Assembly (NCBI GenBank): GCA_037176725.1
Contig: JAZBRS010000049.1
Span: forward strand, 16,944,001-17,008,000
DNA length: 64,000 nucleotides
Reading direction: 5' to 3'
Origin: Posidonia oceanica
Taxonomy: Eukaryota > Streptophyta > Magnoliopsida > Alismatales > Posidoniaceae
The notes under the pieces were generated by a model that made no database searches, was not told where the DNA came from, and saw only the letters and a program-made list of their open reading frames with translations. This document shows, piece by piece, positions 9,600 to 21,800 of this stretch. How positions within the stretch are numbered: the stretch's first letter is position 1; the number at the start of each line of letters is the position of its first letter. The position numbers and the translations under genes were made by a program.

Positions 9600-10468
9600 T
9601 AAAGGCAATCATTGCCGAAATTCTCGCAAATACGAGCGTTAAGCCAAGAAAGACCGATTCCTTGGGCGTGTCGGGGGTGCCTAACACCTTCCCCATATGT
9701 AACAGGAGTCCTTACCCTTTCTTTGGACCTGTAATGACCATTTTGCCCTTGTCCTTGGCACGAGTCATGCAATCTGCATAGCATCACATTCATTTGCATC
9801 TTTTCTATGCTTTTCCTTGGTTTTCCTCGTCTTCTCGATAATAGACTAGGTGGCGACTCCCTTTTGTCTTATCTTTATTTTATTCGCGTTTTTCCGGTGT
9901 TTTCGAGTCGAGTTTCTCCCTAGATTCACTGCTGACCGTGGCTTCCCACCCTCTCTCACTGCACAATCGCATCGCGAGCTATGGCAGCGTGCGAGGCCCG
10001 CCGTGGGCTCGAGCGGCGGACGGTCACACATACCGCCTTAAGGCGAACATAAACCGGCATTTATTTGCCAACATTTGCCACACATAGCAAATCAGTCTAG
10101 AAAGATCGATTCCTCGGACGTTTCCGGGATGCCTAACACCTTCTCCGCACGTAACAGGAGTGCTTACCCTTTCTCTGGACCGCATTGACTTTGTGTCATA
10201 AACTTGGATCGGATTTTGCATATTTTTAAAATGCATGAGTTTTCTTTGCACGTTTCCTATACGATTTTCCTAGTCTTTCCATTTTAATAGATTAGGTGGC
10301 GACTCCTTGTCTTTTCTTTTGTTTTTCTTTTGCGTTCGTCCTTGCTTTTCGGTGTTTTTCGAGTCAAATGTCCTTCCTCGGATTCACCGCTATCAATGGC
10401 CTCTCATCGGTCGGTGCGCGTGAGCTCTAGCAGCGTGCATGGACGTGCCGATTTGACGGGTTACTACA
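9600..10468 (+). repeat. Direct duplication of the LTR B 3' module (about 440 bp)
   Basis: Two successive blocks share CCTAACACCTTC, GTAACAGGAGT followed by a CTTACCCTTTC word, TAGGTGGCGACTCC, TTTTTCCG/TTTTTCGAGT and AGCGTGC. Copy 1 is about 9600-10041 and copy 2 about 10050-10468. In the minus-strand LTR at the right edge the GGCGACTCC block also occurs twice, but its copies are about 1.2 kb apart, with a minisatellite between them. Confidence 0.75.
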
Positions 10469-10501
10469 GATACTGATCTATATTTTTCAATCTTCATACA
10501 G

Positions 10502-10880
10502 GTTCTCTCCTATGATGCTTTGGGATTTGCAGTCTACAACATTTAAGTTGGTTGATATTGGATCTTCTTCTATTGCTCAATATGAAATAGTAAAACATGG
10601 GATGGATGATTTATTAAAGAAACTAAGTCAAGTGCATCTCAATACTACTGTTGGACCTTCACCAAGTGTAGTTAGTACCAGTCGTGAAGAGCAACTACCT
10701 ACTGGGTTTGTAGTAAAAGACCTGACTACAATGAGAAAAACCAAAGGGAGGCCAAAAAATAGTCAACGTATAAAATCTAGTATCAAGGTCTCATTGTCAC
10801 AATCAAAGAAAGTGAAAAATTTTGCAATGGTTGTGGTCAAGATGGACATTACATCAACACTTGTCCAAATATAGGTTTTT
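10502..10880 (+). pseudogene. FAR1/MULE-transposase-like 3' exon remnant
   Basis: After a possible acceptor (CTTCATACAG, 10492-10501), a 120-codon frame ends with the basic stretch KTKGRPKNSQRIKSS, the usual tail of FAR1-related and MURA-type proteins. The expected zinc knuckle C-x2-C-x4-H-x4-C is present (CNGCGQDGHYINTC) but in another frame from about 10815, so there is a frameshift just before it. The upstream catalytic part is missing because the LTR of element B ends at 10468. This is a truncated fragment. Confidence 0.6.
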
Positions 10881-12440
10881 TTCTTACATGTACTTGCTTA
10901 TCTGGTTTAATGTATGTGTATTAAGTTATTTACTCTTTCATTGGTTCTTCACTTGCACATGAGGAACACTGGGAGACTTGGAGTTAAATATGTCATCTAT
11001 TTTGCAGGTACTTAATTACACAAAGATGAGATTAGTTCAAATTTCATCTTTTAAAAGCTTGCTTTGTTCAGATGGTTAGTCTACTGCATGGCATGATCTT
11101 TACACGTCTCGCAGGCATTACTGTTTACCATACTATCAATTTCTAAGCCTGGTTCTGCATGGCATGATGTTGCTAATGATTTATTCTGGGTTTGTCAACT
11201 CAAGTAAAGCGACAGATGTGATGATGAGTATAGACGCTTCTAATTTTCCCAGAATGAGGTGTTATTCTGAATTTAGTCCCAGAATGAGGTGTTACTCTGA
11301 CTTCAATACTTCTGGTTCTATTTTAAATCTCAAGTGCTTTTGCCCTGAAAGTTGATCGCCTGGTTCTATTTTAAATCTCAAGTGCTAAGAAGTATTGAAT
11401 TAAAAGTGCTTCTGGTTCTATTTTAGTTGCACTATCATATGCAGTTCAAGATGTCATCAAACTTTGATTGAGCAGTCTCTAACATCTCCAAATTTTCAGT
11501 TGCACTATCATATGCACTAACTGCAGAGAGGCATTTAGCTCCAAGCCTAGTCATTGCTACTCAAGAAATGGACTTTTAATGTAAGACTTGTGAAAAAGAC
11601 CTGAAGCTATACAAGGATACAATTCTTTGCTCTCTGAAAAATTCATGTATCACAAGCAAAACTCATTTGTAATAGACAGGGTATCAATGGTCTAGTCTAA
11701 TGGTTGGCATAGGATGATGATCATAAATGATAACAATTTTCCCAGCTGCTTCACAAAAAAATATATCTATCCCTTGGCATATGAATATATGATTTGTTCT
11801 TAATTAGCTAACAGGGAATATATCATTGCCAAGGAGAAATTTTAAAAATTAGTTGCTGCTCAAATAGCTAATGAAAAGGAAATTAAAAAGCAGGCTAGAA
11901 GATTCCATACATAAGACTATAAGAGAATTGTTTAAATAGAGGATGATTTGTCGATTCAAGGTGAGTTGATTAGATTTGCTGCTCTTCAAGAATCTTTGTC
12001 CAAGCAAGGGTCAGTTGAAGGGATTAAAGAAAAAAGGCAAGGGGTTGATGATTGCCTAGTGAGTGCTGGAGGTGCACACAACAGTAAGAAAAAATGCAAC
12101 TTATAACTGCAAGATGAGGGACATTCCTCATCATGATGCAAAATTTGGTGTTTATATGGTAAAATGCTTTAGCATTTTATTCAAAAAAACGACTACTACT
12201 TTGAATTGTCTGAAAGACCAAAAATATGAAACAAGAAAGAGTCACCGCTTAGTATGTACAAATGATTCATAGATGCACGAAATCGTGGATTTTAGGTGCT
12301 TTACAGAACTAATGACAGCATAATATATGATCTTTGCTGTCCATACAAATATAATTATATTGTCATCTATTCAGTCAACAAAAAGGTCCATAAAATCCAT
12401 ACAAATATAGTTATATTCGTCGATACAAATATAGTTATAT
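10881..12440. other. AT-rich stretch with short duplications, no gene assigned
   Basis: CCCAGAATGAGGTGTTA is duplicated at 11248 and 11278, CTGGTTCTATTTTA occurs three times (11312, 11361, 11411), and GTTGCACTATCATATGCA occurs twice (11426 and 11500). Around 11930-12060 a plus-strand frame reads ELIRFAALQESLSKQGSVEG between stops; it may be a decayed coding remnant, but I do not recognise it. Confidence 0.4.
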
Positions 12441-12446
12441 GAATTA

Positions 12447-12905
12447 TTACAGAGAAATAGTTCCATTTAAAGAAGAGATGTCGCTTTCTCGTTCATATAA
12501 TTGCATTCTATCGAGTTTTGTTTCAATGTCAAAGTCATCCCTCTCCTTAGTTTCTTCCTCATAAATACCAATTAATTCAAGTAATTCATCATTTCTAGTC
12601 TCAAATTCTTGAAGACGACCTTCTAATTCTTGAACACGGGCTTGTGCTTGATGCTTTTCATTTATCAGTTGCAAAATTACTTCCTTAACTTCTATTAGTC
12701 ATCTCCTTATCAAGTCACTGAAAAAAATTTTAATGACGACGCTAACTATGACTTGCATTAGGAGAATAATATGGACATCCTAAAAAACGTCAACCAGGAT
12801 TAGCAATGGTCCACGATGTCTTCATAGCAGCAATAAAACCACAAGGACAACAAATACAATCTTCTACTACATTTCTTCTTGAAGTGTTATTTGCAAGCAA
12901 ATAGG
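12447..12905 (-). pseudogene. GRF-type zinc-finger protein pseudogene
   Basis: On the minus strand, near 12858-12750, the frame reads CCPCGFIAAMKTSWTIANPG, then a stop, then RFLGCPYY. This is the GRF zinc-finger signature (CxCG ... TSWT ... NPGRRFxxC) with a stop in place of the first Arg. Downstream (12718-12447) a frame gives LINEKHQAQARVQELEGRL and more heptad-like sequence, the coiled-coil tail common in small plant GRF proteins, preceded by another stop. At least two stops make it non-functional as written. Its 5' exon may lie in the GC-rich block near 13610-13950. Confidence 0.65.
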
Positions 12906-13610
12906 GTGAAATTGAGATTTACAAGTACTCAAGAAGCATTGAAAGTGCATGAAAAAAAGCCACTAAAAACATGAATCAAAGAAGAAGCACTTATTGGAAT
13001 TTCATAATTTGTTGTCAATATGATCATTCACAGATAGGGAAGCACAATGCCTAATTTTCATGAGATCATTCACAGATGCCTAATTTCAAGAATGCTTAAC
13101 AAGAGGAATGTTTAACATGAGGAATGCTTAACTCACAAAAATGCAATGTTATAAAGCCAGGTATAGATTCTAGATTGGCCATTGAGAAGAGAGTGAGACA
13201 TTAAATAACTGTTATAAAGCCTATGACTCAAGCATAAATTAGCCAAAAATTATTTTTTATGCTTCTTTTTATGCTAAAAAAATATGATAAAAAAGTCATG
13301 TTACAAATCTGTGTTTAATCTGTTCTTTTTAGGATAGATGGTGTTACACATAGGTCATTCACGAAGCATAACAGGATCTGTGTTTAATCCGATTAAACAC
13401 TAAAAACAGAAGAAGCTCACATATCTTTTTAATATGATCAAACACTAAAAACAAAAGAAGCTCACATTCACGAAGCATAACAGGATCTGTGTTTAATTTG
13501 ATCATTCATGAAGCATAACAAGATCTTTTTATGCTCACATATCATTCATAAAGAAGCTTTATGGGAGATTAAACACTAAAAATAGAATCATTCACGAAGG
13601 ATCAATCATA
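12906..13610. repeat. AT-rich spacer with repeated ACGAAGCATAACAGGATCTG words
   Basis: Between 13350 and 13600 three imperfect copies of ACGAAGCATAACAGGATCTG followed by TGTTTAAT alternate with GATTAAACACTAAAAACA and AGAAGCTCACAT. They are scrambled direct duplications. No gene is visible. Confidence 0.6.
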
Positions 13611-13963
13611 TTTACCCATCACGAAGATCTAGCCGCCACCGCCTCGACCACGCCACCTCTAGCCACCGCCACCCCGATCCCTTGTTCTCTGTCGCCCCGA
13701 CAAAAGCTTTATGAGTCGCCACCCCAACGACCAGAGACTACACTAGAGAAGGAGGAGGAGCAAGTGTGTGGCGTTCTTCGTCGACGAAGCCTCTTTGACG
13801 TCGAGATCCACACTGGAAAGAGGAGGAGGGACAAATGCAAGGGGAGGAGGAGGTGCTGTGTTTTAGGGATTTGAGGAGGAAGGACGGAAGTCTCGTGTAT
13901 TCGGAATCGTTGGATACATCCAACAGAGTGCCTACACGAAAAATGCACTCATAAGAATCAAGA
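13611..13963. other. GC-rich block of unknown role
   Basis: An 80-codon minus-strand frame (13948-13709) is rich in Ser, Pro and Arg and has no recognisable domain. The base composition contrasts sharply with the AT-rich flanks. It could be the first exon or leader of the GRF pseudogene on the same strand, but no splice junction can be proved. Confidence 0.3.
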
Positions 13964-15290
13964 TGGGCTAGGGATTATCAATATCAGAAGCTTTTGCTCT
14001 ATTCTTAAATGTAAACTTCTTTGGCAATTCCTGGAAAGTAATAATCGTCTTAAATGGCCCACCCTTATTAAAAGTAGATACTTCTATCCCAATGACTTTG
14101 GTGCTTTGTTAAATATTTCCTCTAGGAATTCCTCACTACTTTGGTAGGAACTAAAAGCATAATACCTTGTGATTAATCCATTTTCGAGATTCACAGTGAA
14201 TAATGGTAGTAAAATCTTGTTCTGGCGTGATCACTGGGGTACTAATACTCCTTTAAAATATGACTTATGTGATCTTTATTTCCTGACTAAAAACAAGAAA
14301 TGTTCTCTACAAAAGATGTTATGGCTGTATCTTGTCAAGGGTCAGATGTATTTTGAAAATAACATGTTCCATTCTTCTTAGCTTCCAAGTTCTGGTGCTG
14401 TTAGACTATATGATATTCTCAACTCAATTCAATTAAGTGATGGTAATGATGTTATCTCTTGGTATCTTACCAGTAGTAATGAATTTTCAGTGAAAAGTTG
14501 CTATAATATTTTGAATAATGGGGGATGCAGGTCATTGTATAAGAAGTCTATTTGGAAAAGTGCAGTACATTTGAAAGTCAAGATTTTTGGTTGACTTATA
14601 TGTCATGATAAAATTCTTTCTAAAGCTAACTTGCAAAAAAAGAGTTAGACTGGTTCTTTACATTGTGATATTTGTAGTTATCCTGTGGAATCAACTCTAT
14701 ATAATATTTTGCACTGTAATGCCTTTAGAGTTATTTAGAATTTCTTTATTTTTGGTGTACATGATCTTTTGAACTGTCCCAAGATTTCTGAGATTTTTTC
14801 CTTTTACCATGCACTTAAATTTAGATTTTCTTATCAGGGATGAAACTCCTTAGTTTTGGCCATTTTTTGGCCTTTATGGCTTAATAGAAATGCAGTTATA
14901 TTTAGGAATTCATGTCGAAATATTAACTCAATATTTCATCACATTTTGCTTATGGTTTCATGTTGGACAGATACCTTGACAACTGGGCAGGACAATCTAT
15001 CACAAACTCTGAGCCAAGTCAAGCAAGATTGGGACCAAACGCATCCTATCCAGGATAATCCTACTGTGGCTCCAGTTAATGGGTTTGATGGTACACAAGG
15101 CGACTCTTTAGGGCCATCCAGTTCTGCTGCTATATCTGGATCGATTGAATCAACCATTTAATTAGATTGTCACTTGGTTTTTGCTTGTAATGTTTAAACT
15201 CAGTTATGTAACTTACTACTTGGTTTCTACTTTGTCCTATCTATGTTGTATATCTCTTTTTTGACTTCCTCAGATACTTAGAGGAAAAAA
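13964..15290 (+). mobile_element. LINE (non-LTR retrotransposon) 3' fragment, decayed
   Basis: In successive plus frames the sequence reads GLGIINIRSFCSILKCKLLW (the conserved end of a LINE reverse transcriptase), then ILFWRDHWGTNTPLKYDLCD, ISWYLTSSNEFSVKSCYNIL and IWKSAVHLKVKIFG of the reverse-transcriptase zinc-binding domain, and finally FWPLWLNRNAVIFRN. Stops and frameshifts break it (for example at 14145 and 14380). The 5' end, with the endonuclease and catalytic reverse-transcriptase motifs, is absent, as expected for 5' truncation during target-primed integration. A short A run near 15284-15290 may be the tail. Confidence 0.75.
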
Positions 15291-15525
15291 ATTGATATAT
15301 CTTTCGTAGACTTGGTAATGATATTCATAATCAAATATTTTTTAAATTAATATATATATATTACCGTTTTCAACCAAAAAAACTACTCTAGCCAATGAAT
15401 CAATAATATCACCACACATTTCCACCTCTTCGAACCCCGCGCCCCACCAACCCCCCCCCCCCCCCCAACACACACACACTCTCTCTCTCTCCTCAATCCA
15501 ACCCCAAACACAAATTCGAATTTGA
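15291..15525 (+). promoter_or_regulatory. CHR24: Proximal promoter and leader of CHR24
   Basis: Contains an AT-rich TATATATATAT block (15349-15360), a run of about 16 C (15450-15466), ACACACACAC and a CT microsatellite (15479-15491). CT-rich pyrimidine patches are common just upstream of or within plant leaders. The transcription start was not determined. Confidence 0.45.
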
Positions 15526-15825
15526 TTCACCGGCGGGAGGACACGCACACGCCCTTCTCCTCCCGTCATCTCATTGGAGGAAGAAGAGAAATAGCAAAAG
15601 AAGAACAATAATAAGAGGAAGAAGGTTCACCGGCGGGAGGACACGCACACGCCCTTCTCCTCCCGTCATCTCATTGGAGGAAGAAGAGAAATAGCAAAAG
15701 AAGAACAATAATAAGAGGAAGAAGGTTCACCGGCGGGAGGACACGCACACGCCCTTCTCCTCCCGTCATCTCATTGGAGGAAGAAGAGAAATAGCAAAAG
15801 AAGAACAATAATAAGAGGAAGAAGG
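15526..15825 (+). repeat. Three perfect 100-bp tandem copies in the CHR24 5' leader
   Basis: Copies at 15526-15625, 15626-15725 and 15726-15825 each run from TTCACCGGCGGGAGGACACG to AATAAGAGGAAGAAGG, with no difference that I can see. The array ends 18 bp before the ATG at 15844. Identity among copies suggests a very recent expansion or an assembly artefact. Confidence 0.95.
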
Positions 15826-15843
15826 ATCGAAGCTGCTGCAACC

Positions 15844-18800
15844 ATGGAGGACGAGGAGGAGGTGCAGAAGAGGAAGCCCCTTAGCCTGAACGAGAGGACC
15901 AACGTCCTCCTCCAGAGCCTCTCCCGTAAACCTCCTCCCCCTCCTCCTCCTGGTGAGAAACCTCCATCCTCTTCCTCCCTACCTCTACACCATCCCCTCT
16001 CAACCTCCTTCTCACTACTGTTTCCCTTCCTTCCGTTTGCAGGCGAGGAGAAGGTCCGCAAGGTCCGAATCGAAGGCCGGCGCCGGCTCTGCAAGATCTC
16101 GTCCGAGTCATCGCCGCCATCCGACGACGGAAGACTCGATCTTTTCTCACTCGATTCGCCGCCGGCGAAGGATAGGGGTGGGAGTGGGAGTGCGGGGGAG
16201 GAGCAGATGAGGGATATATTGAGCGATCTGACCGAGAGGTTGGAGTGCCTGTCGATGGAGAGGCTGAAGAGGAAGGAGGTGGTTGTGCCTGAGCATGAGC
16301 CCGAGCCGGAGGCGGAGTTTGGGAGTGCCAACTCCTCGCTGTCGTCTGTTGATTCTCCGGATGTGGAGGTGAAGGAGAAGGGGGTGGAGGAGATGGGGGT
16401 TCTGGAGGAGTTGGAGGATGAAGGGTGTTGTGTTCTGGCGGAGAGCGATAAAGAGGAGGTTGAAGAGGAGGCCCAGGGTGATGTTGTTGATGTTTCTGAT
16501 GATGATGATGGGGTTGGCGGTTTTATTAGGGAGGAGGAAGAGGAGTGTCAGGATATTGTGATGGATGGCAGTGGTGGTAGGAAAGCGCTCATGTACACGC
16601 TTCCCGGTAACGTTGCCAGGATTTTGTATCCTCATCAGCGCGAAGGGTTGAGGTGGTTGTGGTCTCTCCACTGTGGCGGTACGGGAGGAATCTTAGGTGA
16701 TGACATGGGCTTGGGAAAGACCATGCAGGTGAATTTCTGCTGCGTTTCAAGCTGAAGTGTAAGATTAGTTGGTTTGATTTATTCTAGTGCGTTTGTTCCA
16801 GGAACTTTTGGCTGTTTGAGCTCAAGCACTCTGATTTATTATCAGATTTTCTTTGACCTTATATATAGAATTATTACTCATTAAGGTATCCATGGTTCAA
16901 AGTCTGTCCTAATCTCTTGATTTATAGTTTTCCACATTTTCGTAGCTTTCAATATGGTCTAGCCATTAGTCTTTATTACTTTAAGCTACAGTTAAAAAAT
17001 TCCAATTAGAATGAAATTCAAGAATACGAGACTGTAAAATGTGGATTACAGTATAGTATATTTTTATTTTAATTTTAAGAAAAATGAATTAAGTAAATAT
17101 GAGATGGCTGTTTGAGTGTAAAATGTTCCAATTTTGCCTTATATATACAATTAAAAATTTCTTCTCAGGTATCATCCTACCTAGCTGGACTTTTTCACTC
17201 ACGATTGATGAAGAGAGCATTGATTGTAGCCCCCAAAACTCTTCTTGCCCATTGGATCAAGGAGTTAACTATTGTGGGACTGTCCGAAAAGATTAAAGAG
17301 TAAGATTATTTCTCCAACTTTATTACCTTGTTCTGACAGTAACCTGTATTCATGTCATGGTACTGGAATTTTTTACTCCCTTAATAATTTTTTTTTCTAA
17401 TCTTGCCTTTTATTCTCTATAGCTATTATGGGACTTCTGTAAAATTGCGGAACTCTGAGCTTGACACTGTCTTTAAGGTACCAATGCTTCCTGTAATCTG
17501 GCTAGTTGTGTACTGCTTCAAGTGCTTGTGTCCTTGCAAATACCATAATATTACAGTCTAGAGGGAAATCGTTATGCACTGTCTTTGAAATGCACACTCC
17601 CTGTCATATTCTTGGTAGACCTATATCCTGAAAATACACACACAATATACATTCTGATTTGATGAAGGAAAAATAAATCCTTCAAAGATTTTTCCTTTAA
17701 TGATGTTGGTGTCCTGAGGTCATTTTGTGAGGATTCTCTATGTTTATATTTTGCACATTTAAGTATGTAACATTCATCCCCTTCTCCTACATTTTCCTTT
17801 CTATCTTCTTGTGCTTTCTTTGTGTCACAATGGGTTCATACTTCATTAATCTGTGAGAAAATGACATTTGAATCTTAAGGCAGTGAAAAGAAATTGTTAT
17901 GCCCCATGGAGGTCTTGTGGTAAATGTTCACTTTATTGCAGTGTTTTCCTTTTCTAAAGAGTACTTCACATTCATCATCCTTCACTCTATATGGACCTTT
18001 TTTTAAAAAGAATAGACGCACTTGATACTTGAGAACATTCTTAAATTACCTTGTCTTCTGGAATGTTTAGTAGTTAGTTCATTTGTGTTGCTATACTCCT
18101 TAATAATAACAAATGGATTGGATGCAATATTATACCTATATATCCCCTCAAGATACAAATTTAGTAGATTTTTCTTTGATTTGTAGGATGGAGGTGTTCT
18201 TCTCACGACATATGACATTGTTCGGAACAACTTCAAATCTATACGAGGCGATTTCTTTTCCCACAGTGAAAACTTTGAGGATGATATCATATGGGATTAT
18301 GTTATACTTGATGAGGTTTGTATTATGACAAATCTGAACTCTTAACTAGTTCAATAAGCTCATATAGTCATAGGCATTAAAATTTACTTTTTCAATTGTT
18401 ACACCATGTGGCCTGTTGTCTTGTATTCTATTTGGTTATGCTTCATCAGCAAATGAACACTATTTATGACCAGTTTTTCTTGCTGGTTGAATATGCTGAC
18501 AAAACTAGTTTGGCTTGACCTATTGGTTGGGTACTTTTTTAGCTTTGGAAGTGCATTTTTTAGTCTTTCGGGCAGTTTATGATCTAGTTGTCCAGGTCTA
18601 ATGGCTACCATCTAACACTATATCCTGCATTATTATGTACCACTTGTTTTCTTCTCATACTTTAATTGACAACATTTCTATTATCATTGAAAAAAAAACT
18701 TTGGTGGAATGCGTTACTATAGGATTAGTAAGAACTTTAGTATTCCAGTTGCTGTTCATAGTTATCTTCTTCTACATGGTTATTTCTCAGGGGCATATTA

Positions 18801-21800
18801 TAAAGAACCCGAGCACACAAAGAGCAAAAAGTCTACTGGAAATACCAAGTCCTCATCGCATTATTATCAGTGGGACTCCAATACAAAACAATCTGAAGGT
18901 GATGTACATGGTTATGTAATCCCACTGTTGTTCATTTTCTTTTTGTAACCTCCAGATTTTAAGATCATCATAGCTTTTATCATCGAGAGTGTGCCTGATT
19001 GCTGTATTTTGATTTGCATAGGAACTATGGGCGCTGTTCAACTTTTGTTGTCCTCAATTATTTGGTGACAAGCAACAGTAATAAACTAATAAGCATTTCA
19101 TTGATACAATTGCTTCCTTATGTGGCTACTTCTTCTTCTTGCACTCATCTATCCTCTTTTTAGGTTCAAAGAGAAATATGAATATAAGATTCTCCGTGGA
19201 AATGAGAAAGTTGCTTCTAATCGAGAGAAATACATCGGTTCAACTGTTGCGAAGGTAAACTTCTAAAAAATTTGTTACAATTTTTTATTTCCAGATGTGA
19301 AAGCACAGTTTTTTTTTGTATCAAATACATTTCCATTACTCTTGTGTTGATGATGGATTGGATAATGAATTTATTTAGAAATAAATAATTTTATTTTGTC
19401 AATGTTATTAAACTTTGAAGCATAATCTTATGTTTCTTTTGCATATTTATTAAACTTGAGTTATTATTTGCTGATTGTTGTCATTCTAAGGAACTAAGAG
19501 AGCGCATGAAGCCATATTTCCTCCGTCGCTTGAAAACTGAAGTTTTTAATGAAAATGATGCAAAAGAAGATCAGAAGCTTTCTAGAAAGAATGAGCTTAT
19601 AGTTTGGATAAGATTAAGCCATACTCAGGTACTATTATTATGGCTACTGTAAGTGGAAGAGAATGAAAAAGAGATCTTATTGATGAGTAGGGTTACATAT
19701 ATATATAGGGCTGGATAGATATGGATATCCAATTACCCTATTACATGTAAACACATGTAACACTACACAATAAGTCTAACAGCTACCAACTGCAAATAAT
19801 GCATATCTAGTATGTTTTCTTCTCCCTTTCTCGTATCTCTCCCTGAGAACAAACAATTTCTTAGAGTAACTTGCTTTGCCTGTTGCAGAGAAAATTATAT
19901 GAAGCATTCCTAAACAGTGAACTTGTTGCATCATCCATTACTGGATCCCCACTAGCTGCAATAACGGTAGGAATTTTGCATTGCCTGTTGTGATTACATG
20001 GATTTCCCATCTATTTATCTGAAATTGTGGTAAAATTTGTACTTTTCATTTAGATTAAGTTGATCTGGTCTCCAATGTTACTTCTTTCTGATTTTGAAAA
20101 TGTTTTAGCTATTCATTGCATGTAGTTTCTTTCATTTTTTTAACGACAACATATTTTTTTGCTAACTACTCTTAACTTAATTTTGTTGATGATGGCTTCA
20201 ATGAATGCCATTGTGAACTAGAGTTCCCTAGTTGCCTCTAGAATAAATGACCGTGCTCTGTTTGTGCAACGAATATCTATAATACCATATATCCTTTTTC
20301 ATTAACGCTCATTTAATGATAAAACAAGCCTTTCCATGCTACCTTGACACAGATTTTGAAAAAAATATGTGACCATCCATTGCTTTTGACAAGAAGAGCT
20401 GCAGAAGAGGTAATGGATGGAATGGATGCAATGCTAAACAAGGACGACCTTGGTATGGTCGAAGGCATGGCCACAAATTTATTGAATATAACGCAATCTA
20501 ATGATCCTGACCAAGTCGATAACACTGTTTCATGCAAGATATGTTTCATACTGCCCCTACTGGTAAAACCACTTTTTATTATCTTTACTTCTTTGAGAAT
20601 TTGGAAAAACTATGTAATGCTAAAACATTTGATTTTTCTTAAACAGGAAAACCTGGTTTCAGAAGGACACACTGTACTGATTTTTTCTCAAACTCGTAAA
20701 ATGTTGAATTTTATTCAGGTTTGATCTGAATATTTCCATATTTGTTTTCTTGCTTTGAATTTCATTTGTTGAATTAAAAGGATTTTTTTCCTTTTCGTGT
20801 TCACCTGGATTGTTCTGTAAAATAGTCTTTTTCTCAATCATTGAGCAAAAGTTTATACTGCTTAACAAGTGCTACCTTCATTTAATGAAAAAATAACAAG
20901 GGCCATCTGCATGTGTCTTATATTCTGTAATGAGGTTAACAAAACTGGTATAGGCTTGGTAGTGGGTACTAGACAAAATGTTACTCCTATGTATTTCAGA
21001 GGGCCCGTGATGCATTCCTGCAGAAAGTTATTTCTGATATCTGGTTACACACACACACCAAATTGATAGCAGAAATTACCTAACTCTTTTCGTCCTAGCA
21101 ATTTCTGTTTTTTCAATTGTCCTCTTAGTTTTAAATCATTACAGAGTGTAAGGCCGGTTTTATTAATTTTTTGAGTAAGTTCTCCATAGGAGATCTGATC
21201 ATATGGAAGAGTATTATTGTAATGTTGCCTAACGAATTCTCTAACAGAGAGATAAGTAGCATGGGGCAAGTGCTAGTGTGCTCCTTGTCCAAATGTGCTA
21301 CATTATTTTTTGTGGAGTCGTGAATGGATGGATTTTGACAATCATAATGAAATACCAAAGATTAACTTTCTCTCTAGATATATGGAAAATGGGCATGAAG
21401 TCCTACGTGGATCCTCCTTGATATCTTGCTGTCATGGATAAGCCGGAGGGAAGTGAGAGGGGGATGCCAATGATATGGATAGCTTGATAAAAAACAGAAG
21501 ATTGCATCTGGTTTATTTTGAGAAGTTGAAAACACAGATTGGCTTAAAGATTAGGCTCCTAAAAGTTTAAAATTATTTACTAGTTATTGAAAGTGCGCAC
21601 TTGTGCATGGAGATTTTGCATGTGCTGGTTTTTTTAAGATGAACTGCATCTTATGTTATACTGTGAATTCATTATGCATACATGCCAAAACGAGGATGTA
21701 ACAAGATAAAGACTATTAGTGAATGATAATTAAAACTTAGCTAACATTCTGTAAACTATTCCTTGAAAAATGAATCCATATTGTTTTCCCTTACACATGT

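Larger units (their letters stand above)
7667..10468 (+). mobile_element. 3' LTR of Tat-like Ty3/gypsy element B, about 2.8 kb
   Basis: It starts TGTTGACACCCCATTTTG and ends GGGTTACTACA, that is TG...CA. The same 3' end, seen from the other strand, is TGTAGTAATCCC at 60258, which supports the boundary. Inside are four TTGGACGC hairpin modules and a terminal direct duplication of about 440 bp that carries TAGGTGGCGACTCC twice. Frames such as 7769-8293 on the minus strand have no recognisable protein and are treated as non-coding. Confidence 0.72.

Noticed and set aside
4135..10468. LTRs at 4135 and 7667 taken as the two LTRs of a single element
   Set aside because: Each is preceded by its own polypurine tract and the sequences differ greatly in length and content, so both are 3' LTRs of separate elements.
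15952..16043. Reading CHR24 exons 1 and 2 as one uninterrupted exon
   Set aside because: The frame is open through the 90 bp, but a good donor (TG|GTGAGA) and acceptor (GTTTGCAG) are present and the inserted Ser/Leu/Pro stretch is unlike the family; retention remains possible as an isoform.
15771..16331. 186-codon minus-strand frame over the CHR24 leader and first exons
   Set aside because: It is the antisense of CHR24 exons 1-2, rich in Ser and Leu by composition, with no domain.
16147..16671. 174-codon minus-strand frame with many Leu, His and Arg
   Set aside because: Antisense shadow of the acidic part of CHR24 exon 2.
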